Numbered from the stretch's first letter, positions 8,093-17,275 are shown. The stretch is DNA of 64,000 nucleotides from Paraburkholderia tropica (GCF_914484835.1 NZ_CAJZAR010000077.1:145-64144), one strand, 5' to 3'. The notes: a model not told the origin generated them from the letters alone. Made by a program: numbers and translations.

Positions 8093-9640
8093 ATGACGCT
8101 CAACACCAAACTCCGCTCGATGATCACGATCCTCTGGATCGGCCTGCTGCTGATCGTGGCCTTCGGCGCATGGCAAAGCCGCGACTCCATGATCCGCGAA
8201 CGGCGCGCGCAACTGACCACGCTCGTCGACGAAGCCAGCAGCATCGCCAACTATTACTACAGCCTCTCGCAACGCAACGCGCTGCCCGAAGCCGAGGCGC
8301 AGAAACAGGCGCTCGCCGTGATCGGTTCGATCCGTTACGGCGGCGACGGCTATCTGAGCATCAACAATTCGCAGTCGGTCATGCTGATGCATCCGATCAA
8401 GCCCGAACTCGACGGCAAGATGCTCGCCGGTTTCACCGATCCGGCCGGCAAGCATGTGTTCACCGCGCTGTCCGAGGCCGCGAATCAGCCAGGCGGCGGT
8501 TTCGTCGATTACCTCTGGGCCAAGCCCGGCCATAGCGAGCCCGTGCCGAAGCTGAGCTTCGGCAACCGCTTCGCGCCGTGGGACTGGGTGATCGTGACCG
8601 GCATGTATATGGACGACGTGAGCGCCGCGTTCTACGGCAGCCTCGTGCGCTGGCTGCTCGTGACCTTCGTGCTCGGCGGCATCGCGACCGTGGTGATGGT
8701 GTTCGTCGTGCGCAGCGTGCGCGGCAGCATCGGCGGCGAACTCGAAGTGGCCGTCGACACGGCCAACCGCATCGCGCAGGGCGACCTGACTTCGCGCGTC
8801 GATGCGCAGGGCACCCACCCGCAGAGCCTGATGCGCGCGCTTGCGACCATGCAGGGCGCGCTCGTGCAGACCGTGGCGCGCGTGCGCAGCGGCGCGGAAA
8901 ACATCAATGTGGGCGCGAACGAGATCGCCGCGGGCAACACCGATCTCTCGCAGCGCACCGAGCAACAGGCGGCCGCGCTCGTGCAGACCGCATCGAGCAT
9001 GGACGAGATGACGTCCAACGTCCGCCAGAACGCCGACAGCGCGCAGCACGCCGCCACGCTTGCGAGCGAGGCCGCCGAAATCGCGACGCGCGGCAGCAGC
9101 GTCGTCGACGACGTGGTGCGCACGATGGGCGCCATCACGACGAGTTCGCAGCAGATCGGCGACATCATCGGCGTGATCGACGGCATCGCGTTCCAGACCA
9201 ATATCCTCGCGCTGAACGCCGCCGTGGAAGCGGCGCGCGCGGGCGAACAGGGCCGCGGCTTCGCGGTGGTCGCGGCGGAAGTGCGTAGCCTCGCGCAGCG
9301 CTCGGCGGCGGCGGCCAAGGAGATCAAGGCGCTGATCGAGCAGTCGACGGGCACGGTCGCCGAAGGCCAGCAACTCGTGACCAACGCGGGCACGACGATG
9401 GGCGAGATCGTGCAATCGGTGCGGCGCGTGCACGAGATTCTCGAAGAGATCAGCCACGCGTCGCGCGAGCAGAGCGCGGGCATCGAGCAGGTCAACCGCG
9501 CGGTGGGCGAAATGGATCAGGTGACGCAGCAGAACGCCGCGCTGGTCGAGGAAGCCGCCGCCGCCGCGCATTCGCTCAAGGATCAGGTGACGGGGCTGCG
9601 CGAGGCGATTGCGAGTTTCCAGTTGCCGGTGGCGGCTTGA
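8093..9640 (+). CDS. Methyl-accepting chemotaxis protein with single-Cache periplasmic sensor
   Basis: 515 residues. Membrane helices at about 10-26 and 186-207 flank a 160-residue periplasmic domain with the sCache_2 pattern ([22 protein letters not shown]). A HAMP linker follows and then the cytoplasmic signalling coiled coil, whose hairpin tip reads [24 protein letters not shown] (given here as a landmark near residues 360-385). It would bind a small ligand, probably an organic acid, and control CheA. No che genes are near. The C-terminus lacks an obvious CheR-docking pentapeptide. No strong Shine-Dalgarno precedes the ATG. Confidence 0.9.
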   Translation: MTLNTKLRSMITILWIGLLLIVAFGAWQSRDSMIRERRAQLTTLVDEASSIANYYYSLSQRNALPEAEAQKQALAVIGSIRYGGDGYLSINNSQSVMLMHPIKPELDGKMLAGFTDPAGKHVFTALSEAANQPGGGFVDYLWAKPGHSEPVPKLSFGNRFAPWDWVIVTGMYMDDVSAAFYGSLVRWLLVTFVLGGIATVVMVFVVRSVRGSIGGELEVAVDTANRIAQGDLTSRVDAQGTHPQSLMRALATMQGALVQTVARVRSGAENINVGANEIAAGNTDLSQRTEQQAAALVQTASSMDEMTSNVRQNADSAQHAATLASEAAEIATRGSSVVDDVVRTMGAITTSSQQIGDIIGVIDGIAFQTNILALNAAVEAARAGEQGRGFAVVAAEVRSLAQRSAAAAKEIKALIEQSTGTVAEGQQLVTNAGTTMGEIVQSVRRVHEILEEISHASREQSAGIEQVNRAVGEMDQVTQQNAALVEEAAAAAHSLKDQVTGLREAIASFQLPVAA

Positions 9641-9824
9641 GCATCGGCGTTTTGAGCATCGCGGTCCGAATCGACTGATCGCCGATGTCCGGGCGCGCCA
9701 CGCGCCACCCGGACATCGGCGCGGGCGCACCACCGCGCCCGCCGTGCGTCTCTCCACCCGTCACGCCCCCTGCACTTTCCCTGCGCCGCATCACATCACG
9801 TGCTGCCCCGCCCCGCCACGTAAA

Positions 9825-9853
9825 TTTCAATTAAATTACACACAGTTTACAAT
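9825..9853 (+). promoter_or_regulatory. Candidate promoter for the FtsI-like gene
   Basis: TTTCAA (9825-9830) and TACAAT (9848-9853) are 17 bp apart in a short AT-rich patch about 30 bp before the chosen start. The -35 match is weak (3/6), the -10 good (5/6). A four-codon ATG..TGA frame (9852-9866) lies just downstream. Confidence 0.35.
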
Positions 9854-9883
9854 GCCATTCGATTGACACCGCCCTCGCCCACG

Positions 9884-11635
9884 ATGATCCGTTCGAGAAA
9901 ACCGCCGCGCGACCCGCACGCCACCGCGACCCGCCATCCGCTGCTGGCGTCGAAGCTGCCCGCCTGGCGCTCGAAGCTGATCGTGTTCATCACGTTCTCC
10001 GCGTTCGCGGCGCTCGCGGGCCGCGCGCTCTGGGTGCAGGTCGTCAATCACGACTTCTACGTCAAGCAAGGGCAAAAACGCTATCAGCGCACGCTCGAAC
10101 TCGACGCCATGCGCGGGCGCATCGTCGACCGCAACGGCGCGATCCTCGCGGTGAGTCTCGAAACCTTCGAGATCTGGGCGAATCCGAAAATCCTCGACGA
10201 AGCCGCATGGTCGCCGCTCGCGAAGCTGCTCGACATGCCGATCGCCGAACTGCGCCGCCGCCTCGCCGGCGACCGCTCGTTCGTGCTGCTCAAGCGTCAG
10301 GTCGACGCCGACACCGCCGCGCACATCGACGAAATGGCGACCGGCGGCATCACGCTGATCGCCGACTCGAAGCGCTATTACCCCGAAGGCGAATCGGCCG
10401 CGCACGTCGTGGGCTTCACCGACGTCGAAGACGCGGGCCAGGAAGGTGTGGAGCTCGCCGCCGAAGCGCGTCTGCGCGGCACGCCGGGCCAGCGCGAAGT
10501 GATCCGCGACCGCCTCGGGCGCGTGATCTCCGAGCCGAGCGAGCGCGTGCAGCCGAAGAACGGCGAGACCGTGCAGCTCACCGTGGACCGCCGCGTGCAG
10601 CAGCTCGCCTATACGCAGCTCAAGGCGGCCGTCGAGAAGAATCACGCGGAAGCGGGCAGCGTCGTGGTGCTCGACGCGCAGAACGGCGACATTCTCGCGC
10701 TCGCGAACTGGCCGTCGTTCGATCCGAACAACCGCGCGCGCCTGACCGGCAAGCAGTTGCGCAATCGCGCGGTGATCGACACCTTCGAGCCCGGTTCGAC
10801 GATCAAGCCGGTGGTCGCCGCGCTCTCGATGGATCTGCGCAAGGTCAACGCGAACAGCATCATCGACACCTCGCCGGGCACTTACCGCATCGGGCCTGCG
10901 GTGATCCACGACACCTCGAATCACGGCCGCATGACGGTGGCCGAGGCGATCCAGAAGTCGAGCAATATCGCGCTCGCGAAGATCGCGCTGAACCTGCCCG
11001 CGCAGACCATCTGGAACAAGTATCAGGATTACGGGCTCGGCATGCGGCCCGAGGTGACGTTTCCCGGCGCGGCGGCCGGACGCGTGCGGCCGTGGGCGCG
11101 CTGGCGTCCGATCGAGCAGGCGACGATGGCGTATGGCTATGGGCTCTCGGCGTCGCTGCTGCAGATCGCGCAGGTCTACACGGCCTACGCGGGCGACGGC
11201 ACGATGTATCCGGCCAGGCTGCTGCACGGCGCGCCCGTCACCACCGCCACCGCGCCGCGCGCGGTCACCACGCCGGCCACGGCGGCGGCGCTGCGCAAGA
11301 TGCTCGAAATGGCGACGACGGAAGGCGGCACGGGCCGCGCCGCGAACGTCGAGGGCTATCGCGTGGGCGGCAAGACCGGCACCGCGCGCAAGCAGATCGG
11401 CGCGGGCTACGCGAAGAACCGCTATCGCGCGCTGTTCGTCGGCATGGCGCCGATGAGCGCACCGCGCGTGATCGTCGCCGTGATGATCGACGATCCGGCG
11501 GGCCGCTCGTACTACGGCGGCACCGTCGCGGGGCCGGTGTTCGCGGGTGTCACGCAGGGCACGCTGCAACTGATGGGCGTGCCGCCGGATTTGCAGACGC
11601 CGCCAGCGCGCCAGGCGCTCGCCGCCGCTCAGTGA
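9884..11635 (+). CDS. Penicillin-binding protein, FtsI/PBP3-type D,D-transpeptidase (paralogue outside the dcw cluster)
   Basis: 583 residues with one N-terminal membrane helix (about 30-50), a dimerisation domain containing RGRIVDRNG, and a transpeptidase domain with the three active-site motifs: STIK (nucleophile Ser305), SSN (359-361) and KTG (497-499). It cross-links peptidoglycan, at the septum if it behaves like FtsI. It stands alone, without murE/murF/ftsL, so it is probably a second FtsI-like copy. ATG 9884 is preferred to an in-frame TTG at 9863; neither has a strong ribosome-binding site, so the start is uncertain. Confidence 0.88.
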   Translation: MIRSRKPPRDPHATATRHPLLASKLPAWRSKLIVFITFSAFAALAGRALWVQVVNHDFYVKQGQKRYQRTLELDAMRGRIVDRNGAILAVSLETFEIWANPKILDEAAWSPLAKLLDMPIAELRRRLAGDRSFVLLKRQVDADTAAHIDEMATGGITLIADSKRYYPEGESAAHVVGFTDVEDAGQEGVELAAEARLRGTPGQREVIRDRLGRVISEPSERVQPKNGETVQLTVDRRVQQLAYTQLKAAVEKNHAEAGSVVVLDAQNGDILALANWPSFDPNNRARLTGKQLRNRAVIDTFEPGSTIKPVVAALSMDLRKVNANSIIDTSPGTYRIGPAVIHDTSNHGRMTVAEAIQKSSNIALAKIALNLPAQTIWNKYQDYGLGMRPEVTFPGAAAGRVRPWARWRPIEQATMAYGYGLSASLLQIAQVYTAYAGDGTMYPARLLHGAPVTTATAPRAVTTPATAAALRKMLEMATTEGGTGRAANVEGYRVGGKTGTARKQIGAGYAKNRYRALFVGMAPMSAPRVIVAVMIDDPAGRSYYGGTVAGPVFAGVTQGTLQLMGVPPDLQTPPARQALAAAQ

Positions 11636-11699
11636 TTGCGCGGGCCGGTTGGGCCGCGTTTCGCTTTTACGGCGGTTTTACTGCGGCTTCAGCGCGGTT

Positions 11700-12086
11700 T
11701 TAGTGCTGCGCTTCAGCAGCGGGCTGCGCGACGCGCGTGCCTGTCTGTCCCGATTGCGCCGGTTCCGTGCCGTAGCCCGATTGCACCGCTTCAGCCGCTT
11801 GATTCGATTGCGCGACATCCTGCGCGCGCGGCTGCGCCTGTGCTTGCGCGAGCCGAGCCTCATCGGCGCGCTTCGCTTCGAGACGACGCATCGCCTCTTC
11901 GATATCGTTCGGATAATTCGCGTTGCTGGCCTGCGACGGGTTATAGCCCACCGATTCCAGATCCTTCAGCTCCTGCAGCACTTGCGCGCGCGTCACCGGA
12001 CCGTTGTGGATGGACTGCGCAAACGCGATCGCCGGCGCGATCGCCATCATCGAAACCAGCGCCGTGCGTAGCATTGCGTTTTTCAC
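11700..12086 (-). CDS. DUF4148-domain secreted protein
   Basis: 128 residues from a GTG at 12086, placed after AGGAGAG at good spacing; an in-frame ATG four codons later is the alternative. A signal peptide ends at AIAFA-QS. The mature start has the DUF4148 pattern GPVTRAQVLQELKDLESVGYNPS followed by a YPNDIEEAMRRL helix; the C-terminal third is Gln/Ala-rich. DUF4148 proteins are small, abundant in Burkholderiaceae and of unknown function. It converges with the FtsI-like gene. Confidence 0.78.
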   Translation of the reverse strand: MKNAMLRTALVSMMAIAPAIAFAQSIHNGPVTRAQVLQELKDLESVGYNPSQASNANYPNDIEEAMRRLEAKRADEARLAQAQAQPRAQDVAQSNQAAEAVQSGYGTEPAQSGQTGTRVAQPAAEAQH

Positions 12087-12233
12087 CTTGCTCTCCTGTG
12101 TCAGTCGATGCGACAAGTCTACGCAGCGAGCGAGCGCGTAAAAACGCACCGCACAGGGGAGGACTGTTCCAGTCCGCGGAAGATTGCGGGGGATTGTTGG
12201 CGTGGGCGCGCGCAAACCGCCGCACGCGCGCGC

Positions 12234-12986
12234 TCAAATCTGATCGCGTCCGAACGCGCGCAAGGCGTCGAGATTCACCACGTCCACGCGGTTGTACGCG
12301 AGCGTGACGAGGCCTTCGCGTTCCAGCGTCTGCAAGGCCTGATTGACGCGCTGACGCGACGCGCCCGCCAGCATGCCGATCTCTTCCTGCGAGATTTCGA
12401 GCGCGCGGCCCGTCTCCGGGTAGAGATCGGGATTGAACATCTGCGCGAGCGCCTGAGCGATGCGCGCATCGACGTCGAGCAAACGGCTGTTCTGGATCAG
12501 CCCGATGAATTCGCCCATGCGGTTGTTCAACTGATGGATCACGAAGCGGTTGAACGGCAAGCTGCTATCCATCAGGCGATGAAACGTGTCGGCGGGCACC
12601 GCCATCACGAGCGAAGGCTGCAGCGCGATCACGTCGTATTTGCGCGGCTCGCGCTTGATCACGCTGCCCTCGCCGAACCAGCCGCCGTGCGGCACGCCCG
12701 AGAACGTGCAGCCGCGTCCCGACGCGTTGAAGATGGCGAGCTTCACGAGCCCGCTGCTCACGCCCAGCCAGTACGCGGACGGCGCCTCGCGCGCGGCCAC
12801 CGTCGCGCCCGCCGCCCAGCTCTGCGCGTGCGATGTTTCGAGCACCCACGCGCGGTGTTCGGCGTCGAGCGAACGGAACCACGCGAAGCGCTCGAACAGC
12901 GCCGCGAGCCGCGCCGCATCGCGCGCATCGATGCGGCCCGCGAGCGCGGCGGAGGCGTTGTCCGGGGGCATAATGGGCTGCGTCAT
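12234..12986 (-). CDS. Crp/Fnr-family transcriptional regulator
   Basis: 250 residues: N-terminal cyclic-nucleotide-binding-like beta barrel (about 30-145), a long dimer helix, and a C-terminal winged helix with ISQEEIGMLAGASRQRVNQAL, the recognition helix region. No cysteine cluster typical of oxygen-sensing Fnr is visible, and the PRS-type cAMP residues are not evident, so the signal is unknown. ATG 12986 follows AAGGTGAG; an in-frame ATG at 13010 lacks such a site. It is divergent from the acyl-CoA synthetase gene, which it may control. Confidence 0.85.
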   Translation of the reverse strand: MTQPIMPPDNASAALAGRIDARDAARLAALFERFAWFRSLDAEHRAWVLETSHAQSWAAGATVAAREAPSAYWLGVSSGLVKLAIFNASGRGCTFSGVPHGGWFGEGSVIKREPRKYDVIALQPSLVMAVPADTFHRLMDSSLPFNRFVIHQLNNRMGEFIGLIQNSRLLDVDARIAQALAQMFNPDLYPETGRALEISQEEIGMLAGASRQRVNQALQTLEREGLVTLAYNRVDVVNLDALRAFGRDQI

Positions 12987-13186
12987 GGCGCTCACCTTGA
13001 AATAGATCATTCGGCACGGCCGCTCTGTCGCGCCAGCGACAGACTCGGGCGCGCGGTCCTGCTACGGTAGCGCGAATCATACCGATAAACCGTCAATCCG
13101 CACGGGCCGTCCGGCCGCCGCATCGCATGCACTTTCGCATCGCACGGCACGCCGCGACATCCCGCGCGCAGACAGGAGACAGCGCC

Positions 13187-14848
13187 ATGTTGCACCCCTA
13201 CGAAGACGGCCTCGCGCCGCGCGAAGCCAATTACGTGCCGCTCACGCCGATCGATTTCATCGCGCGCGCCGCCGAAGTCTATGGCGACCGACTCGCAATG
13301 GTTCACGGCAGCGTGCGGCGCAACTGGCGCGACACCTACGCGCGCACCCGCCGCCTCGCGAGCGCGCTCGAACGCGCGGGCATCGGCCGCGGCGACACCG
13401 TCGCCGTGCTGCTGCCCAATATTCCGGCGATGGTCGAAGCCCACTTCGGCGTGCCGATGATGGGCGCGGTGCTCAACACGCTGAACACGCGGCTCGATGT
13501 CGCGACGATGCTGTTCATGCTGCGTCACGGCGAAGCGAAGGCGCTCATCGTCGATACGGAATACGCCGCGCTCGCGCAACGCGCGGCGCTCGCGTTTCCC
13601 GAGCTGAAGATCATCACGGTCGCCGACGTCGCGCCCGCCGATCCCGAGCATTTTCCGCGCTCGACCGACTACGAAGCCTTCCTCGAACAGGGCGACCCCG
13701 AGTACGCATGGCAGTTGCCCGCCAACGAATGGGACGCCATCGCGCTCAACTACACCTCGGGCACGACCGGCGATCCGAAGGGCGTGGTCTATCACCATCG
13801 CGGCGCGTATCTGAACGCGGTCAGCAACATCCTCGAATGGGATCTGCCGAAGCACGCCGTCTATCTGTGGACGCTGCCGCTCTTTCACTGCAACGGCTGG
13901 TGCTTCGCGTGGACCGTCGCGGCGCGCGCGGGCGTGAATGTGTGTCTGCGCAAGTTCGACGCGAAGCTCGTCTTCGACCTCATTCGCACTGAAGGCGTCA
14001 CGCATTACTGCGGCGCGCCCATCGTGCAGGGCGCGCTCGCGGATGCCCCCGCCGAATATCGCGAAGGCATCGCGCACACGGTCCGCACGATGGTCGCGGG
14101 CGCGCCGCCCGCGCCGGCCGTGATCGCGAAGATGAAGCAGATCGGCATCGAACTCACGCACGTGTACGGGCTCACGGAGGTCTATGGACCCGCTTCGGTG
14201 TGCGCCGTGCAGGAGGCGTGGCAGTCGCTGCCCGACGACGAACAGGCGCGCCTCGCCGCGCGTCAGGGCGTGCGCTATCACCTGCAGGCGGGCGTGAGCG
14301 TGCGCAACGCCACGACGATGGAACCCGTGCCCAACGACGGCGAAACGCTCGGCGAGATCATGTTCCGCGGCAACATCTGCATGAAGGGCTATCTGAAGAA
14401 CGAGCGCGCCACCGAAGAAGCGTTTCGCGGCGGCTGGTTCCACACCGGCGACCTCGGCGTGATGACGCCCGACGGTTACGTGCGCATCACCGACCGCAGC
14501 AAGGACATCATCATTTCGGGCGGCGAGAACATTTCGAGCATCGAGGTCGAGGACACGCTGTATCGCCATCCGGCGGTCGCGCTTGCGGCCGTCGTCGCGA
14601 TGCCCGATCCGAAGTGGGGCGAAGTGCCGTGCGCGTTCGTCGAGCTGCGTCCGGGCGCGAGCGCGAGCGCCGAAGAGATCGTCGCGCATTGCCGGCTGTT
14701 TCTCGCGCACTACAAGGTGCCGCGCGTGGTGAAGTTCGGCGAACTGCCGCGCACCGCGACCGGCAAGATTCAGAAGTACGAGTTGCGCGCGCAAGTGGGG
14801 TCGCAAAGCGCGATCGATCTCGGCAAAGCCGAAAAGCCCGCTAAATGA
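13187..14848 (+). CDS. AMP-forming acyl-CoA synthetase (short/medium-chain type)
   Basis: 553-residue ANL-superfamily enzyme. Motifs: YTSGTTGDPKG (189-199) for ATP phosphates, YGLTEVYGP near 325, the hinge DRSKDIIISGGENIS near 440, and the C-terminal TATGKIQKYELR with the adenylation lysine. It makes acyl-CoA from a carboxylate, ATP and CoA. Overall layout resembles the methylmercaptopropionate/medium-chain acyl-CoA ligase group, but the acyl substrate is not readable. ATG 13187 follows AGGAGA; an upstream in-frame ATG at 13127 is less likely. A hairpin at its stop codon is a probable terminator. Confidence 0.88.
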   Translation: MLHPYEDGLAPREANYVPLTPIDFIARAAEVYGDRLAMVHGSVRRNWRDTYARTRRLASALERAGIGRGDTVAVLLPNIPAMVEAHFGVPMMGAVLNTLNTRLDVATMLFMLRHGEAKALIVDTEYAALAQRAALAFPELKIITVADVAPADPEHFPRSTDYEAFLEQGDPEYAWQLPANEWDAIALNYTSGTTGDPKGVVYHHRGAYLNAVSNILEWDLPKHAVYLWTLPLFHCNGWCFAWTVAARAGVNVCLRKFDAKLVFDLIRTEGVTHYCGAPIVQGALADAPAEYREGIAHTVRTMVAGAPPAPAVIAKMKQIGIELTHVYGLTEVYGPASVCAVQEAWQSLPDDEQARLAARQGVRYHLQAGVSVRNATTMEPVPNDGETLGEIMFRGNICMKGYLKNERATEEAFRGGWFHTGDLGVMTPDGYVRITDRSKDIIISGGENISSIEVEDTLYRHPAVALAAVVAMPDPKWGEVPCAFVELRPGASASAEEIVAHCRLFLAHYKVPRVVKFGELPRTATGKIQKYELRAQVGSQSAIDLGKAEKPAK

Positions 14849-14857
14849 AGGGCTTTT
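14832..14857 (+). terminator. Terminator overlapping the acyl-CoA synthetase stop codon
   Basis: AAAAGCCC (14832-14839) pairs with GGGCTTTT (14850-14857) across a 10-nt loop that contains the TGA stop (14846-14848). The stem end supplies the T-run. Confidence 0.6.
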
Positions 14858-15162
14858 GAAAGACTGGAAGGCGGCGGCCCGCGTCGAAGCGGCTTCAGCG
14901 CGACGATACGGGCGGGCGAATGTAACGCCTCTTGACAACCCGGCCCTTTAATCCGCGTCGGCAATCTTCAGAAAGATCCGGTAATCCGTTCTGCATCAAG
15001 GATCGATTGTTAAAACGGCGTTTTTCTTATGAAGATTTGAGTGAAACGAAAGCTTACAAGTGGTCACGTTTTCCCTGCCCGCCTCTCGCTAAGCTTGGTT
15101 CCGTGGTCGAACGCAACGCAACCGATGCGCGGCGTCGATGAACCCGAAGAGGAGGAAAGAAC
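14849..15162. other. Intergenic region before a small secreted-protein gene
   Basis: About 314 bp, noticeably more AT-rich after 14970. TTGACA occurs at 14932-14937 without a convincing -10 at the right distance. It probably holds the promoter of the next gene, but no single site can be supported. No coding frame. Confidence 0.4.
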
Positions 15163-15474
15163 ATGAACACCAAGAGCTGGAAGACCCCCGCACGCGCCCT
15201 CGCGGCTGCACTGCTGGCTGGCGGCGCGCTGATGGGCGCCTCGAGCGCCTTCGCTCAATCCGAGCCGTTCGGGCTGCATGCGAACTCGGCACCCGAATAC
15301 GGTCAGCCGCACATGATGCCGGTGGGCGTGCAAGTGTCGATCGGCTGGCACGACAACCGCTACTGGGACGGCCATCGTTACTGGGAACACGACGAGTGGA
15401 TGCACCATCACCCGCATGATCCGGGTCCGCGCGGCCACGACGACCATCGTCCGCCGCCCCCGCCGCGTTACTAA
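15163..15474 (+). CDS. Small periplasmic His/Pro/Trp-rich protein of unknown function
   Basis: 103 residues with a clear signal peptide ending near SSAFA-QS. The mature part has GWHDNRYWDGHRYWEHDEWMHHHP, quoted here as its core in two halves: GWHDNRYWDGHRYW and EHDEWMHHHPHD, then a His/Pro tail (PPPPPRY). The Trp/His/Asp richness could bind metal, but no family function is known to me. Strong Shine-Dalgarno GAGGAGGAAA precedes the ATG. Flanked downstream by two hairpins. Confidence 0.7.
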   Translation: MNTKSWKTPARALAAALLAGGALMGASSAFAQSEPFGLHANSAPEYGQPHMMPVGVQVSIGWHDNRYWDGHRYWEHDEWMHHHPHDPGPRGHDDHRPPPPPRY

Positions 15475-15486
15475 TACCTGATGTGT

Positions 15487-15568
15487 CGTGACTGCGCGCA
15501 TGTCGCGCCAGTCACGCACTAGCAGGTCGACCGAGGCCGGTCTCTCCGCAAAGAGAGACCGGCCTCGG
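15487..15568 (+). terminator. Tandem hairpins after the small secreted-protein gene
   Basis: First hairpin: CGTGACTG (15487-15494) with CAGTCACG (15509-15516), plus inner CGCG pairs. Second: a perfect 16-bp stem, 15531-15546 with 15553-15568, loop CGCAAA. There is no T-run, so intrinsic termination is uncertain; they may instead stabilise the 3' end of the transcript. Confidence 0.5.
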
Positions 15569-15962
15569 CGCATTTCTGAGCGCCGTTTTTGCGGCCCGTT
15601 TTTGCGGCCCGTTTTCGAGTCACTTTCGAGCCACGTTCGCAATCGTTGACTTCGCGCCTCGCGCCCTTCGCTGGGGCGCATTCGCGCCATTTCCGGGCAG
15701 CGCGGTGCGGCGCGCATTTCACTCCCTTACCTGAATCCTGCCAACTGCGACTATCGCCGGCGCGTGCTTGATTTGGGCTCCGAATCACAATTCGCGTGAA
15801 CGTAGCCAGAAACGCGCTCTGTACGCAGCCGCGCCGCGCGACGGCCATGTGCGCAAGCGCACAGAAGGTAATGGCGCGTAATGCGCGTGCGTTGATCCCG
15901 GTGCGGCAGGCGGTTAAGGTGGTCGGGCGTTTCGTTCCCCGGAGCGCACGGTGTATTCTCAT

Positions 15963-15996
15963 TGCCCCGGCCTTCCACGGTTGGGGCTTTTTTTTT
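15963..15996 (+). terminator. Orphan Rho-independent terminator, possible small-RNA 3' end
   Basis: GCCCC (15964-15968) pairs with GGGGC (15983-15987), with a 2x2 internal loop and CC/GG closing pairs, followed by nine Ts (15988-15996). No plus-strand gene ends within 480 bp upstream, so it may end an unannotated small transcript. Confidence 0.6.
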
Positions 15997-16177
15997 GCCT
16001 GTTCGCAGATGCTGCGGAAAGGCTCTGTTCACCCCTCACAGCCCCTCCTTCAATCCCTGGTAACCTGTACGACGGCTTTCGAAGTCGAACGGTCATTTCA
16101 CACCGGGGCATGACGCGTCATTACGCTCCCCAAGACAGACTCAAGACTATGCTTCTGATATTCCGGGGGAGAAGCGT

Positions 16178-17098
16178 ATGCGCAGCATCAAGCACCCAAC
16201 AGCCAAAGACGCGGCGGCGCAAAGCTTGATCCAACGATTGCTTTCGTGGCTGTGTTTCACTGTGCTGATGATTCCCGGTACAGCGCCCGCGATGGACTTC
16301 AAGATCTATTACCAGCCACAACTCAAGCTGAAAATGGTGATCGGCGAGGGGCGGATTCAGGAAGGCGATGCGGAGAAGTTTCTGGCGTTCGCCAGAATGG
16401 CCGACCGCGATGACGAAGGACTCGTTATTCTTGTTTTAAATAGTCCAGGCGGGAATGTCGAAGCGGCTTTTCGAGTGGTCGACGCCATGGATAAAGTGCG
16501 CGTCTATACCACCGTTCCAGATAGCGCGAAGTGCGCGTCCGCCTGCGCTTCCATTCTGTTCGCATCAGGGGAACGCCGAAGCGTCATGGGTACCGGGCTG
16601 CTCGGTTTTCACAGCTGCTACCGGCGCGATGGTCGCACCTATTCCGAGGACTCGCTTTGCAACGAAATCATCGCGGCAAACGCCATGCAAAGAGGCGTCA
16701 CGCATGCAGACATCAATCGTTTCGTTAAGCAATATGGCGCGACCGACATGGCATGGGTCGGGCACAAAGTCGCCTGCAATTCGCTGCAAGGACTATGCAA
16801 ACCAGGGCTATTGGAGACGCGGGGCGGGACGAAGGTTGCGCTGATACACAGTCTTGAGTGCAGCAAGCTGATCTCTGTTCAGGCGCAGCTGATTTGCGGG
16901 GATGCGGAACTCACAACTATCGATAAAGCATTGGCGGAAATCTATGCCCAAAGAATGAAAGAATCGGCGAACAAGGCGCGATTGCGAGCCGATCAACGCG
17001 CATGGCTTCGTAATTCCCGTAACGCGTGTAGCGATAAAGCCTGTCTACTGCAAAGCTATCGTCTCCGAATCGACGAACTGAAGCGGATGCGGTCGTAG
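16178..17098 (+). CDS. Exported ClpP/SppA-like serine protease-fold protein fused to an LprI-like (DUF1311) domain
   Basis: 306 residues. A hydrophobic segment (about 20-38) ending GTAPA is a probable signal peptide. Residues 50-215 follow the periplasmic ClpP-like pattern of COG3904: LNSPGGNVEAA (88-97), the CASACAS segment with candidate nucleophile Ser121, and GFH with candidate His145. Residues 228-304 match the LprI/DUF1311 layout: paired cysteines (C240, C284, C289), DQRAWLRNSRNAC and CLLQSYRLRIDEL. LprI-type domains can inhibit lysozyme. Codon use is less GC-rich (TTAAAT, GTTATTCTT), unlike neighbours, suggesting acquisition. Good Shine-Dalgarno GGGGGAGAA. Substrate unknown. Confidence 0.72.
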   Translation: MRSIKHPTAKDAAAQSLIQRLLSWLCFTVLMIPGTAPAMDFKIYYQPQLKLKMVIGEGRIQEGDAEKFLAFARMADRDDEGLVILVLNSPGGNVEAAFRVVDAMDKVRVYTTVPDSAKCASACASILFASGERRSVMGTGLLGFHSCYRRDGRTYSEDSLCNEIIAANAMQRGVTHADINRFVKQYGATDMAWVGHKVACNSLQGLCKPGLLETRGGTKVALIHSLECSKLISVQAQLICGDAELTTIDKALAEIYAQRMKESANKARLRADQRAWLRNSRNACSDKACLLQSYRLRIDELKRMRS

Positions 17099-17172
17099 CG
17101 CGCGCGACATCGCAACTGCGGGCAATTGCGAGCAATCGCGCAACCGCCCACGATCTGCGACATTTTTTTGCG

Positions 17173-17201
17173 TTGCTGCGGATTTTTGATGGGCGTAAGG
17201 T
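17173..17201 (+). promoter_or_regulatory. Candidate promoter for the C4-like RNA
   Basis: TTGCTG (17173-17178) and TAAGGT (17196-17201) are 17 bp apart. Start of transcription would fall near 17207, giving an RNA of about 70 nt ending at the T-run. The -10 match is only 3/6. Confidence 0.3.
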
Positions 17202-17275
17202 GGAATCGCCTCTTGAGAACAGGCGAGCCTTATGCCCCCCCGGTCATCGGAGCCCATCCTGACCGGGGATTTTTT
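17202..17275 (+). ncRNA. C4-antisense-RNA-like structured small RNA
   Basis: Two hairpins: CGCCT (17207-17211) with AGGCG across CTTGAGAA-type loop sequence, then a terminator stem CCCCGGTCA (17238-17246) with TGACCGGGG (17260-17268), followed by A and a T-run (17270-17275). The order, the GAGAACAGGCGA stretch and the ~75-nt length resemble the phage-borne C4 antisense RNA family, which regulates antirepressor genes. Recognition is from memory of that family's architecture and is not confirmed by alignment. No antirepressor gene is next to it, so it may be a prophage remnant. Confidence 0.45.

Larger units (their letters stand above)
15475..16177. other. Non-coding, lower-GC stretch with an orphan terminator
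   Basis: About 700 bp containing the tandem hairpins (15487-15568), repeated GTTTTTGCGGCCC units near 15585-15612, and an orphan terminator (15963-15996). Frames here do not look coding. Base composition drops relative to the flanks. Confidence 0.5.
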
